Below are positions 18,401 through 28,305 of a DNA stretch of 64,000 bases, in pieces. Position 1 is the stretch's first letter. Every line of letters starts with the position of its first letter. The DNA lies in the NCBI GenBank assembly GCA_963781155.1, contig CAWAEC010000012.1, positions 678,987 through 742,986 on the forward strand, given 5' to 3'. Source of the stretch: PALSA-693 sp963781155. GTDB lineage: Bacteria; Actinomycetota; Acidimicrobiia; Acidimicrobiales; Palsa-688. Position numbers and translations under genes: made by a program. Below the pieces are notes generated by a model, which had not been told where the DNA came from, made no database searches, and saw nothing but the letters and a program-made list of their open reading frames with translations.

Positions 18401-18757
18401 ATGACCGCACTCGGCCCTGACTTCATCGCTCTCCAGGTTCGCGATCTGGAGGCTTCCGCAGCCTTCTACACCGAGCACCTTGGCCTCGCCCGCGCTCAGG
18501 TGAGTCCTGACCACGCCGTGGTATTCGCCACGGAGCCCATCGCGTTCGCCGTGCGAGAGCCACTCGTCGATCTTGAAGCGGTCGAGCACCTCGGGTGGGG
18601 AGTGGCCATCTGGCTGAAGGCGAACGATCCGCAGGATCTGCACGATGCAATGGTTCGCGCCGGAGTCCCGATCGTGGTCGCACCTTTCGATGGACCTTTC
18701 GGTCTCACCTTCACCTTCGCCGATCCCGACGGCTACGCCGTGACCATCCACGGCTGA
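18401..18757 (+). CDS. VOC/glyoxalase-family protein
   Basis: This 118-residue single-domain protein opens with FIALQVRDLEASAAFYTEHL and closes with GLTFTFADPDGYAVTIHG. This is the paired beta-alpha-beta-beta-beta layout of vicinal-oxygen-chelate proteins, which include metal-dependent glyoxalases, dioxygenases and antibiotic-binding proteins. Only some of the expected metal ligands are evident (His17-like position replaced by Gln), so it may be a binding rather than catalytic member. It is in an operon with the DNA glycosylase gene one base downstream. Confidence 0.82.
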   Translation: MTALGPDFIALQVRDLEASAAFYTEHLGLARAQVSPDHAVVFATEPIAFAVREPLVDLEAVEHLGWGVAIWLKANDPQDLHDAMVRAGVPIVVAPFDGPFGLTFTFADPDGYAVTIHG

Positions 18758-18758
18758 G

Positions 18759-19700
18759 ATGGCCACCCCCACAAGTTTCGTTTTCTCCCCCAAGGGGCCG
18801 TATTCCTTGGCGGCATCGATTCGGTACCTCGAGGGATTCGCTCCAGCCGCCTACGATGCCGAGTCAGCCGCGAGCTTGGAGATGGCCTTCTGCGTCGACG
18901 GCTACTGGGACCCAGTGGCCGTGCGCGTCCACGAGGAAACCGGTGCGGTTCACGGCACGGTTCACGGGGGCGACACGCTTGCCCCAGCGGTAATCGCGGC
19001 GGCAGTCGAGCAGGTCGAGCGGATCCTCTCGCTCGACATCGACGGTCGAGGCTTTCCGGACATCGCTCGTCACGACCCAGTAGTCGCTCAACTCCAGTCG
19101 AGGTATCCCGGCCTCCGCCCCGTATGCTTCTGGTCGCCCTACGAAGCGGCAGCGTGGTCGGTGATCGGACAGCGAATCCGAATCGTGCAGGCAGCCGCAA
19201 TCAAGGCTCGCATCACCGCCGAACACGGTGAGACCATCGACGTTGGCGGTCGAATGGTCCGCGCCTTCCCGAACCCAGCCAAGCTGGCCCAGCTGTCCAC
19301 GATCAAAGGGCTGAGCGAGACCAAACTCCACCGACTTCGAGGTGTCGCCGAGGCCGCTCTCGGCGGGACCCTCGGCGCCGCCCGGCTGAGGTCACTCCCA
19401 CGTTCCCAAGCCCTCGAGGAGTTGATCGCCATTCCCGGGATCGGCCCGTTCTCGGCCGAACTGATTCTTCTCCGCGGCGCAGGTGATCCGGACCACACGC
19501 CCACCGCCGAGCCGCGCCTCGCTCGAGCGCTGGCGATCGCCTACGACACGAAGGCACCGCCCAGCGCCGCCGACCTCGCCGAAATCAGCGAGGTCTGGAA
19601 GCCCTACCGCACCTGGGTTGCGCTCCTCCTCCGCACCATGCTCGAAGACGAGACCCACGAAATTGCAGGACAAGCCATCACCAGAACGGCAGGACTGTGA
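18759..19700 (+). CDS. alkA: AlkA-like DNA-3-methyladenine glycosylase II
   Basis: This 313-residue protein has the HhH-GPD fold. The helix-hairpin-helix is LIAIPGIGPFSAELILLRGA (about 222-241). The helix carrying the catalytic acid reads HTPTAEPRLARAL, so Glu251 sits where AlkA enzymes have Asp. The N-terminal domain matches the AlkA beta-fold domain. It would excise alkylated bases in base-excision repair. It starts one base after the VOC stop and shares its promoter. Whether Glu supports catalysis is uncertain. Confidence 0.8.
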   Translation: MATPTSFVFSPKGPYSLAASIRYLEGFAPAAYDAESAASLEMAFCVDGYWDPVAVRVHEETGAVHGTVHGGDTLAPAVIAAAVEQVERILSLDIDGRGFPDIARHDPVVAQLQSRYPGLRPVCFWSPYEAAAWSVIGQRIRIVQAAAIKARITAEHGETIDVGGRMVRAFPNPAKLAQLSTIKGLSETKLHRLRGVAEAALGGTLGAARLRSLPRSQALEELIAIPGIGPFSAELILLRGAGDPDHTPTAEPRLARALAIAYDTKAPPSAADLAEISEVWKPYRTWVALLLRTMLEDETHEIAGQAITRTAGL

Positions 19701-19939
19701 CCCCCTGCGGTCCCGACAGGAAGTCTGGGCTCAAGTCGAGCCTCCTTCCCCGGGTGCCCCACCAGCCATCATCGATCGAGGTCCACTCTGCCCGCAGCAC
19801 GCCAGCGTCGGAGGGGTGCCCCCGAACGCAAGGTGGCATACCGGAACGCCAGGAAACGAACTGTTTTCGTTCGCACGGGCATTTGCGGCACAGCGGTAAT
19901 TGTTCGCGGGTGGTTGCTCGATGCTGTGGCTGTTGGGTG
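19701..19939. other. convergent intergenic region
   Basis: Two converging genes end here. I see no clear terminator hairpin with a U-run and no gene. Confidence 0.4.
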
Positions 19940-20602
19940 TCAGCCGGGGGTGACCAGGCCGGTCTCGTAGGCGATCATCACCAGCTGGGCCCGGTCGTGG
20001 GCATCTAATTTCATGAGGAGTCGGCTGACGTGGGTTTTGGCGGTGGCTGGTGAGATGTGCAGTCGGACGCCGATCTCGGCGTTGGACCACCCGCCGGCGA
20101 CTTCGGCGAGGACTTCTCGTTCCCGGGCAGAGAGCGTTTCCAGCAGGGCCGGTGACGGCCGATCGGTGGTGTCGGGTCGCTGGGCGAACTCCTGGATGAG
20201 GCGACGGGTGATGCTGGGTGCGAGGAGGGCGTCGCCGTCGGCGAGGGTGCGGATGCCGGCGAGTAGCTCCTCGGGGGCGGTGTCTTTGAGGAGGAAGCCG
20301 CTGGCGCCGGCTCGGAGCGCCCGGTAGACGTAGTCATCGAGGTCGAAGGTGGTGACCATGAGTACCCGGGTGGCGGCCGTGGCTGGATCGGTGGTGATAG
20401 CCCGGGCGGCCTCGAGGCCGTCGAGGACTGGCATCCGGATGTCCATGAGTACGACATCGGGGCGATGGAGACGGACCTGGGCGACGGCCTCCTCGCCGTC
20501 AGCGGCCTCGCCCATCACCTGCATATCGGTGGCAGCGTTTACCATGACTACGAAGCCCGCCCGGACCAGCGCTTGGTCGTCGGCGATGACGACGCTGATC
20601 AT
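19940..20602 (-). CDS. NarL/LuxR-type response regulator
   Basis: The product is 220 residues from ATG 20602. The receiver domain has the acidic pair in VVIADDQALVRAG, phosphoacceptor Asp54 in VVLMDIRMP, Thr in VLMVTTFD and Lys in GFLLKDTAP. A C-terminal LuxR HTH follows: LSAREREVLAEVAGGWSNAE then IGVRLHISPATAKTHVSRLL. The start overlaps the stop of the kinase gene (ATGA), so they form an operon. It is likely phosphorylated by that kinase; targets may include the divergent MmpL-like transporter. Confidence 0.92.
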   Translation of the reverse strand: MISVVIADDQALVRAGFVVMVNAATDMQVMGEAADGEEAVAQVRLHRPDVVLMDIRMPVLDGLEAARAITTDPATAATRVLMVTTFDLDDYVYRALRAGASGFLLKDTAPEELLAGIRTLADGDALLAPSITRRLIQEFAQRPDTTDRPSPALLETLSAREREVLAEVAGGWSNAEIGVRLHISPATAKTHVSRLLMKLDAHDRAQLVMIAYETGLVTPG

Positions 20603-21863
20603 GGCTGAGCGTGGTCGCGGTCGTGGAGGCCGTTGGTGCGAAGGGTGGCTCTGATGCGAAACCCGTTGGCGCATGGCCCGGCGTCGAGTTCGCCGCCGAA
20701 GAGGGCAGCCCGTTCCCGCATCCCGACCAACCCGTGACCAGTGCCGACGCGGGTAACGCTGGGTGTCAGGCTGGGCCCTTGGGGGCCGTCGTCGGCGACC
20801 TCGATGCGCACCTCGTCGGGGCTGTAGACGATCCGCACCCAAGCGCGGGTGGGACCGGCGTGGCGGACCACATTGGTCAGAGCCTCCTGGACAATCCGGT
20901 ACGCGGATAGGTCGGCCGCGGGTGCCAGGTTGCGAGCGGCGCCTTCGACGTCGATAGTGACCGCGACGCCGGCCACATGGCGGCGACCAGGCGGTCGAGG
21001 TCGGCGAGGCCAGGAGCCGGCCCAAGTTCGGTGTAGTGATCGTCGGTGTCGCGCAGCACCCCGACCAGCAGGCGCATTTCCTGCAATGACCGGCGGGTGG
21101 TGGTCTCGATGATGGTAAGCGCTTCTCGGGCCTGCTCGGGTTGGCTGTCGAGGACCATACGGGCCACCCCCGAACGCACGGCGATGACGCTCATGGCGTG
21201 GGCCACGATGTCATGCAACTCCCGGGCGATCTCCACCCGCTCGTCGGACACAGCCCGGCGAACCTGCTCCACCCGTTCTGCTTCTATCGCGGCGGCCCGC
21301 TCAGCGGCCCGTTCCTGGTACCGCTCGGCGTAAACCCGAGTCGCTCTCACGTTCTCCCCCGCCAGCCAGCCGAGCCCGACGAGAGCAACGCTGCCGATAA
21401 CGGCGGGCACCACCCGGCTGCTGCCGCCGCCGCCCGCGATGACGGCGGCGATCAAACCGGCCGACACGACGCTCGCCATGATCAGGGCTGTCCGCCGCGA
21501 GGACACGACGACCAGCGAGTAGACGGCCATGACCAGATAGAACCCGGCCGGCTGGCTGGACCGGACGCCGGCGCTGATCGAAGCTACGACCAAGGTCAGC
21601 ACCAGGACGGGCCACGGGAACCGGCGCCGGAACAGGATGGCCACCGACGTCACCACGTACGCCACCCAACCGGCCGCCTCCCACGCGGCCCCTGACACCG
21701 TCGCCATCCGGGGCAGCACGAACGCGCAGAAGGCGCTCAGCACGACGACGGCCGCCACGTCCATCAGCACCAACTGGGCCGGGCTGTAGTGGTACCTGGC
21801 CAAACGGTATACCAGCGGCAGGTCCGGATCGCCGTCAGCCGCGACCAGGCCACCGTCATCCAT
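20599..21863 (-). pseudogene. NarL-type sensor histidine kinase, frame broken
   Basis: From ATG 21863, several membrane helices precede a coiled linker and the dimerisation box ERVEIARELHDIVAHAMSVI with phosphoacceptor His. The frame continues to GLADLDRLVAAM, then coding moves to another frame beginning with GTG 20976: AGVAVTIDVEGAA, SAYRIVQEALTNVVRHAG (N-box), VADDGPQG and GTGHGLVGMRER (G-boxes). The change falls within the bases GCCATGTGGCC. Unless the shift is a sequence error or the halves are translated separately, the kinase lacks its ATPase domain. It would otherwise sense an envelope signal and phosphorylate the overlapping response regulator. Confidence 0.8.
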
Positions 21864-22093
21864 GCCACTGACGGTAGTTCCCAACGGCCGCAGAGCGCGT
21901 ACCCCTCCAGGGTGGTTCTGCCCTACGACTCCAGATGTACGCCAGTTCACAAAAGGGATCCCGATACCCGCACGGGCGCAGACGAAGTCCAGCCCTTGGG
22001 CCGACGACACCCACCGTGAAAACCCCGATCATTGAACGCAGATGCGACCGCCCATCGTTGGGCTGGCCGTAGACCGCCCCGGAGGTTCTTCTC

Positions 22094-24328
22094 ATGACCC
22101 GATTAGCCCGTTGGTGCTTCCACCATCGCAGGACTGTGGTAGCCGGATGGCTGCTGGCCATGGTCACCATGCTCGGGCTAAGCCAGGGACTGGGGACTCA
22201 TTTCAACTCCAACTTCAACCTGCCCAACACCGACTCCCAGGCGGCGGTCAGCCTGCTGACCAAAAACTTCCCCGCCGCGTCGGGCGAGGGCGACCAGATC
22301 GTCATACAGGCCACCCACGGAGCCACCATACGATCCGCCTCGGTGGAGGGCCCGGTGACCGCCGCGCTCACCCGAGTGGCCAACGTCCCCGGCGTGGAGG
22401 CGGTCGGCAGCCCCTACACCGATGAGGGCGCGGCCCAGATCAGCCGGGACGGCACTGTCGCCTTCGCCACCGTGACGTGGGACAAGAAATCCGCCAACGT
22501 GACCAAGACCGACGCCAAAAACCTGATCGCGGCGGCTGAGTCCGCCGACGGCGCTAACGTCCATATCTCGCTCGGCGGCCAATCCATCACCAACTCCGAG
22601 AACTCGGGTACCGGGCTGTCCGTAGGCGTCGGAGTGCTCGCCGCTCTCGTCATCCTGCTCATCGTCTTCGGGGGGGCGGTCTTGTCCGCCCTGATGCCGC
22701 TGCTGGCCGCCGCCCTCGCCCTGGTGATCGCCACCCAGGGCATCGGACTGCTCAGCCACGCCTTCGACGTGGCCAGCGTGGCCACCGAACTAGCCATCCT
22801 GATCGGCCTCGGCGTCGGTGTCGACTGCGGGCTGTTCATCATCAGCCGACACCGGACCGCGCTCAAAACCGGACTTTCCTGCGAAGACGCCGTCGCCCAG
22901 GCCGTGAACACCTCCGGACGCACCGTCCTGTTCGCCGGGACGACGGTGTGCATCGCCCTACTCGGCCAATTCGCTCTCGGCGTCACCTTCCTCTACGGCC
23001 TGTCCATCTCCTCGGCCATCGCAGTGGCCCTCACCATGGCCACCTCCCTGACCTTCCTGCCCGCCATGCTCGGCTTCGTCGGCCCCAAAGTCCTCTCCCG
23101 CCGGGAACGAGCCGCCCTGGCCCGCGGCACCACACCCGCGAACGCCAGCGGCTTCTGGCTCCTGTGGGCCAAACTCGTCGAAGCCCGCAAGAAGCTCGTC
23201 GCTCTCGCCGCCCTGGCCATCGTCGTCGCCCTCGCCCTACCCATCTTCGGGCTGCGCCTCGGCTCCTCCGACGCCAGCACCGACCCGGCCTCATCGACCA
23301 CCCACCAGGCCTATGCGGCGCTGGCCGACGGATTCGGACCCGGGTTCAACGGGCCGTTCCAGCTCGCCGGCCAGGTGTCCACCCGGGCCGACACGGCCGC
23401 CTTCAACCAGCTCCTGACCACAGCCGCCCACACCCCCGGAGTGGCGTCGGTCACCCCGGCTCGCACCTCCCCCAACGGAAAAGTCGTCCTAGCCACCCTC
23501 TACCCGACCACCAGCCCCCAGGCCAAACGGACCGTCAATCTGGCCAACCAACTCCGCCACGACCTGATCCCCCGAGCCGAGAAAGGCACCACCCTGCAAG
23601 TCCACGTCGGCGGGGTCACGCCCACCAACATCGACTTCTCCCACGTGCTGACCAGCAAACTCCCACTGTTCATCGCCGTGGTTGTCGTCCTCGCCTTCCT
23701 GCTCCTTGTCGCCGTGTTCCGCAGCCTGCTCATCCCCCTGGTCGCCTCGATCATGAACCTGCTGTCGGTCGGCGCCGCCCTCGGGGCCATGAACGCGGTC
23801 TTCAACTGGGGATGGGGAAAATCGATCCTCGGCCTGTCCGGGACCGGGCCCATCGACGCCTTCATCCCCGTCCTCATGTTCTCGGTCCTCTTCGGCCTGT
23901 CCATGGACTACGAGGTCTACCTGGTGTCGCGCATCCAAGAAGAATGGCGCCACCTCCACTACACCAACACCCGCGGCCTGGTCGGGCTGGCCAGCCGAAC
24001 CTCCAGACGCAACCACCAAGCGGTCACCACCGGCCACGCCAACAGCGGACGAATCATCGCCGCCGCGGCCGGCATCATGATCCTGGTCTTCGGGTCCTTC
24101 ATGCTCGGCAACCAACAGGTCCTCAAAGAGTTCGGCTTCGGGCTGGCCTTCTCGGTCCTCGTCGACGCCCTCATCATCAGGATGCTCCTGGTACCAGCCA
24201 TCATGCACCTCATCGGCCCCGCCAACTGGGCCATGCCGACCTGGATGGACCGCATCCTGCCCAACCTCTCCGTCGAGGCAGACGAGAAGCCGGCCCCGGA
24301 TCCAAGCGAACTGATAGCAGTGTCATGA
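22094..24328 (+). CDS. MmpL/RND-family membrane transporter
   Basis: This 744-residue protein has two repeats, each with one helix, a large extracytoplasmic loop and five helices. The first helix follows MTRLARWCFHHRRTVVAGWL. Conserved segments include GVGVDCGLFIISRHRTAL in repeat 1 and FGLSMDYEVYLVSRIQEEW in repeat 2, with the Asp-Tyr pair used for proton coupling in MmpL proteins. GGAGG eight bases upstream supports ATG 22094. It probably exports lipids or hydrophobic drugs. It is divergent from the two-component system, its likely regulator. Confidence 0.92.
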   Translation: MTRLARWCFHHRRTVVAGWLLAMVTMLGLSQGLGTHFNSNFNLPNTDSQAAVSLLTKNFPAASGEGDQIVIQATHGATIRSASVEGPVTAALTRVANVPGVEAVGSPYTDEGAAQISRDGTVAFATVTWDKKSANVTKTDAKNLIAAAESADGANVHISLGGQSITNSENSGTGLSVGVGVLAALVILLIVFGGAVLSALMPLLAAALALVIATQGIGLLSHAFDVASVATELAILIGLGVGVDCGLFIISRHRTALKTGLSCEDAVAQAVNTSGRTVLFAGTTVCIALLGQFALGVTFLYGLSISSAIAVALTMATSLTFLPAMLGFVGPKVLSRRERAALARGTTPANASGFWLLWAKLVEARKKLVALAALAIVVALALPIFGLRLGSSDASTDPASSTTHQAYAALADGFGPGFNGPFQLAGQVSTRADTAAFNQLLTTAAHTPGVASVTPARTSPNGKVVLATLYPTTSPQAKRTVNLANQLRHDLIPRAEKGTTLQVHVGGVTPTNIDFSHVLTSKLPLFIAVVVVLAFLLLVAVFRSLLIPLVASIMNLLSVGAALGAMNAVFNWGWGKSILGLSGTGPIDAFIPVLMFSVLFGLSMDYEVYLVSRIQEEWRHLHYTNTRGLVGLASRTSRRNHQAVTTGHANSGRIIAAAAGIMILVFGSFMLGNQQVLKEFGFGLAFSVLVDALIIRMLLVPAIMHLIGPANWAMPTWMDRILPNLSVEADEKPAPDPSELIAVS

Positions 24329-24741
24329 CCCCCCTGCGGCGACCCCGACACCAGCCCGGCCCCACAGAGCCTCCGCTGCGAGCGGAGTTTCCCACGCCCG
24401 GTACGGCATCTTTCGAGGCACCTCCGAAGTCCAAGCCGCCGGGCATTTGGGGACAGTGCGCCATGAGCGCTGAAGGAGGAGTCATGTAGGAGACAACTTC
24501 AGAAGCGGTGCTGTGCGAGAGATGGAGGATTGTTGGCTCTCCGGCGTCGGCCTTTCGGGGGCGGGCGTCAAGCCACCCTGTGCTGCGTTGGCTGAAGACC
24601 GTCGTGGTGAGCGTCAGGGAAAAGGTGCGGCTTGACTGCATCAGGCGGGGACCAAGAAGACGTTCCAGAGCATCCGGGTGTCTCCGGGTGTCGCTGTTGA
24701 AGCGCTGTAAAATGAAGACGGCGTCGAAACCGGGGGTCTTT
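24329..24741. other. intergenic/5' flank of the intron complex, 413 bp
   Basis: No recognised gene. An 83-codon open frame (24508-24759, starting ERWRIVGSPASAFRG after the first residues) looks somewhat protein-like and runs into the intron 5' end, so it may be a gene interrupted by intron A, but I cannot identify it. Confidence 0.35.
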
Positions 24742-25095
24742 GTCCCGCTCCCGGGATAAGCCTGGCGGTTACCCGTGTTATTGGCCAGGTGGCGTCCGGC
24801 GCGGAGGCGGCGTGAGCTTGGTCTGCGGCTCTCGTGCGGAACATGGGAAGGCGAGCGTCGATACCGTTCGGCCGGTCGAAATGGTGCAATGTGGCCCCCG
24901 GTCGGCGAGAGGGAGCGTGCCGAGTAGAAACCGAAGGCACTGAGTACCGATGCGGCGCCCGCTGGCGGACCGGCTCGTAGTAGCTGTGAAGTTCCTGCTC
25001 GCTGGGGTGGGGGTGGAGCCAAGGAGCCGGCTCATCAGGACTGTGGAATCGATCAACCAGGACCCTGGTCGGGTTCTGGGAGGAAGAGAGGAAGC

Positions 25096-25507
25096 ATGCC
25101 AAAGCTTGGCGTCGTCAAGCCGTACGACATCCCCAAACAGGCAGTGTGGGAGGCGTACAGGAAGGTGGCGGCGAACAAGGGTGCGCCGGGAGTGGACGTG
25201 GTGACGCTGGGCGAGTTCGAGGCCGATCTGAAGGACAATCTGTACAAGATCTGGAATCGGATGAGCTCGGGGTCGTACTTTCCGCCTCCGGTGCGAGCGG
25301 TGGAGATACCGAAGCCGCATGGTCGCGGCGTGCGCTTGCTCGGAGTGCCCACTGTCGCCGATCGAGTTGCTCAAACGGTGGTCGCTGACTATTTGGGGGG
25401 AAGGGCGGAACCCCGGTTCCACCCCGACTCTTATGGTTACCGGCCGGGCAAGGCAACCTGGGAGGCGGTGGGGGTGTGCCGGCAACGGTGCTGGAAGTAC
25501 GACTGGG
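25096..25507 (+). CDS. intron A reverse transcriptase/maturase, 5' part
   Basis: This is the N-terminal 137 codons plus one base of a group II intron RT: MPKLGVVKPYDIPKQAVWEA, NKGAPGVDVVTLGEFEADLK, IPKPHGRGVRLLGVPTVADR (RT motifs 0-2) and SYGYRPGKATWEAV. The frame is cut after KYDW by intron B. Joined to 27428-28275 it gives an uninterrupted 419-residue protein with W-V-I-D-L-D at the junction. ATG 25096 is preceded by GGAAGAGAGGAAGC. Without splicing of B it would read only a few residues into the intron and stop at 25521. Confidence 0.85.
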
Positions 25508-27427
25508 GAGCGCCGGGATAAACCGGCTTAGAGAAGGGAAATGAGAACGTCCTACATCGAAGGGCTAGCGACCCACGGTGGCCTCGAGTCATGCGTCTAC
25601 GTCCGTGAGGACGCAGGCGAAGCGTTGACAGAGGAAAACGTAGGCCGGGTCATTGAGCCGCGAAATCCACTTTCCGGGGTGCCGACGCCGTCCCAGTGGT
25701 CGGAAGGCAACATCGCTGGCCGCGCTGAGCGCGAGCTGCCTGCGGGCCCCGCGCGGTCAGAGAACCTGTGCATGCGTTGAGTCTCTAAGCACGAGAACCG
25801 GGAGATCCCACGGTTGCCCGCCAAGCGGTGATGGCAGGGCGGGCCGCTCGGGGAAGGCCAAGGCCGCACGCCCGAGATGAACGGCCGTGGGAAGTCTGAC
25901 AGCCGTGTAGTACCTATGAAGCGGGCGAACAACACCGGGCGACCGGTGGCGGAGCCGGTGGAGGAAAGACGGCTGGCCAAGGGGAACACGGACCAGCAAA
26001 ACGCGTCCCGGACCCTGAGCCGTGACGTTGGCGCGTCAAGTGCGTTGGACCGTGTGCGCCAAGCTGCACGGAAGGACAAGAAAGCGCGATTCACGGCGCT
26101 GCTGCACCATGTCGATGTCGACCGGCTCCGGAGGGCCTATTGGGCGATCAACCCACAGGCTGCCTCGGGGGTGGACGGGGTGACGTGGGGAGGCTACGGA
26201 CAGGATCTGGAGGCCAACCTCTCGGACCTGCACGCCAGGCTCCATCGTGGCGCCTACCGGGCGAGTCCCTCTCGAAGGGTGTACATCCCAAAGCCAGACG
26301 GGCGGCAACGGCCGCTCGGCATCGCCACGCTGGAGGACAAGATCGTCCAGCGGGCAGTGGTCGAGGTGTTGAACGCCATCTACGAGGAGGACTTCCTCGG
26401 CGTCTCCTACGGATTCCGGCCAGGGCGTAGCCCGCACGACGCCCTCGATGCGTTGGCGGTCGGGATCGAAAAGAGGAAGGTGAACTGGGTACTCGACGCG
26501 GACATTCGTGGGTTTTACGACGCCATCGACCACGAGTGGCTCTGCAAGTTCGTCGAGCACCGGATCGCGGACAAGCGGGTCCTGCGGCTCATCCAGAAGT
26601 GGCTGAACGCAGGAGTGATCGAGGACGGGTCATGGTCGGCCAGCGAGGAGGGAGCCCCGCAAGGGGGCAGTGCATCGCCCTTGCTCGCGAACGTCTACCT
26701 GCACTACGTGTTCGATCTGTGGGCACGGCAATGGCGGAGGAGGCAGGCCCACGGTGAGATGATCATCGTGCGCTTCGCCGACGACGTCGTTGTCGGCTTC
26801 CAGCACCGTTCCGATGCCAAGCAGTTCCACGAGGACCTGGTGAAGCGTTTCGCCAAGTTCAACCTGGAGCTGAACGCCGAGAAGACCCGCCTGATCGAGT
26901 TCGGGCGGTTCGCTGCCCAGAACCGCAGACGGCACCGCCTCGGCCGGCCCGAGACGTTCTCGTTCCTCGGCTTTACGCACATGTGCGGCAAGACGAGGTC
27001 CGGGCACTTCGCGCTGCAGCGGAAGACGATCACGAAGCGGATGACGGCCAAGCTGCGCGAGGTCAACGCCTTGCTCAAGCAACGTCGTCATTGGCCCATC
27101 CCCGAGCAGGGGCAGTGGCTCGGCAGCGTGGTGCGCGGGCATACCGCTTACTACGCCGTGCCGGGCAACATCGCAGCGGTGTCGGCCTTTCGCAAGCAGG
27201 TCACGCGACACTGGATGAACGCGCTCCGGCGCCGGAGCCAGCGTCACCGCCTGACCTGGGATCGAATGAGCCGGCTCGAAACGCGATGGCTCCCTGCACC
27301 CCGGATCTCGCATCCCTGGCCGAACGTCCGGTTTGACGCCCGCACCCAAGGCAGGAGCCCAGTGCAGTAGTTCTGCTCGCTGGGATCTGTCCGGGGGGCC
27401 GCCCGCAAGGGCGGTCCCTACCGGGAA
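25508..27427 (+). mobile_element. group II intron B, inserted in the RT gene of intron A
   Basis: It begins GAGCGCCGGGATAAACCGGC, as does intron C, and carries an intact RT. Domain V is the 34-nt hairpin at 27355-27388 (GAGCCCAG...CTGGGATC with AGC near the base). Domain VI is a GC stem with a GCAA loop and a bulged A near the 3' end. The boundaries are set by restoring the host RT frame (GAC TGG G|TG ATC GAC). The 3' end reads GGGAA, then T; a one-base uncertainty remains because group II introns usually end A-pyrimidine. Confidence 0.82.
25877..27370 (+). CDS. intron B reverse transcriptase/maturase
   Basis: This intact 497-residue group II RT has motifs in order: ASGVDGVTWGGYGQDLEANL, YIPKPDGRQRPLGIATLEDK, SYGFRPGRSPHDALDAL, NWVLDADIRGFYDAI, GAPQGGSASPLLANVYLHYV, and the catalytic box VRFADDVVVGF. 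The maturase/thumb region (X domain) follows, with FLGFTHMCGK and SVVRGHTAYYAVPGN. No HNH endonuclease domain is present. It would promote splicing and target-primed insertion of intron B. It lies in domain IV, ending 57 bases before the intron's 3' end, so its tail overlaps domain V. Confidence 0.93.
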   Translation: MNGRGKSDSRVVPMKRANNTGRPVAEPVEERRLAKGNTDQQNASRTLSRDVGASSALDRVRQAARKDKKARFTALLHHVDVDRLRRAYWAINPQAASGVDGVTWGGYGQDLEANLSDLHARLHRGAYRASPSRRVYIPKPDGRQRPLGIATLEDKIVQRAVVEVLNAIYEEDFLGVSYGFRPGRSPHDALDALAVGIEKRKVNWVLDADIRGFYDAIDHEWLCKFVEHRIADKRVLRLIQKWLNAGVIEDGSWSASEEGAPQGGSASPLLANVYLHYVFDLWARQWRRRQAHGEMIIVRFADDVVVGFQHRSDAKQFHEDLVKRFAKFNLELNAEKTRLIEFGRFAAQNRRRHRLGRPETFSFLGFTHMCGKTRSGHFALQRKTITKRMTAKLREVNALLKQRRHWPIPEQGQWLGSVVRGHTAYYAVPGNIAAVSAFRKQVTRHWMNALRRRSQRHRLTWDRMSRLETRWLPAPRISHPWPNVRFDARTQGRSPVQ

Positions 27428-28275
27428 TGATCGACTTGGATGTCCAGAAGTTCTTCGACACGGTGCCCTGGAACCTGGTCATCAAGGCGGTGGAAGCGGT
27501 CACCGACTGCCCGTGGGTGTTGCTGTATGTGAAGCGGTGGCTAGCCGCCCCGCTGCAGATGCCCGACGGCACCCTGGTGGAACGTGACAAAGGAACCCCG
27601 CAAGGCTCGGCGGCTTCGCCGATCCTGGCGAACCTGTTCATGCACTTCGCTTTCGATACCTGGATGGCCCGGAGGTTCCCGGGATGTCCTTTCGAGAGGT
27701 TCGCCGACGACGCCGTCGTGCACTGCCGCACCCGGCGCCAAGCGGAGGAAGTGCTCGCAGCGATCGCCGAGCGGATGGGGCAGGTGGGCTTGCGGTTGCA
27801 CCCCGACAAGACGCGGATCGTCTACTGCAAAGATGGTCGGCGCCGGGGCGACTACGAGCACGCCAGCTTCACCTTCTTGGGGTTCACCTTCCGGGCCCGG
27901 AAGGCGATCGACAAGAAAGGCGAGATGTTCACGTCATTCTTGCCGGCAATGAGCACCGAGGCGCTTCAAGCCAAAAGCGATGAACTCCGCGCCATGCGGA
28001 TCCATCATCGCACCACCATGTCCCTAGACGACCTGGCCCGATGGCTCAACCCCAAAGTCGCCGGGTGGATGAACTACTACGGCCGGTTCTACAGATCGGC
28101 CCTCTATCCCCTCCTCATCCGTGTCAGCACCTACCTGAGACGCTGGGCGGGGAAGAAGTACCGGCGGCTGCGGGCTTACAGCCGGTTCCGGCGATGGTGG
28201 AAGGGACTGCTCGATCGACAGCCCCGACTCTTCGCGCACTGGCAATGGGTCCGCTTCGACAACCAGCCATGCTGA
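27428..28275 (+). CDS. intron A reverse transcriptase/maturase, 3' part
   Basis: This continues the RT begun at 25096. It carries IDLDVQKFFDTVPWNLV (motif 3), GTPQGSAASPILANLFMHFA (motif 4), the catalytic FERFADDAVVHC, GLRLHPDKTRIVYCKDG, FTFLGFTFRAR and the maturase-like WLNPKVAGWMNYYGRFY. It ends KRWAGKK...FDNQPC-like with stop at 28275, six bases before domain V of intron A. It could also be translated from the ATG created at 27427-27429, but that would lack the fingers. It is a different RT lineage from those of B and C. Confidence 0.85.
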
Positions 28276-28305
28276 TGAGAAGAGCCCGGTGACGGGAGAC
28301 GGTCA

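Noticed and set aside
22948..24489. 513-codon plus-strand frame overlapping the MmpL-like gene
   Set aside because: Same strand, shifted frame; composition is histidine/arginine/proline noise, while the MmpL frame carries clear transporter motifs.
24513..24517. GTGCG as 5' end of intron A
   Set aside because: It would make the 5' part about 230 nt longer than in introns B and C, and the CCGGGATAA block conserved near their starts occurs at 24750 instead. It remains a fallback.
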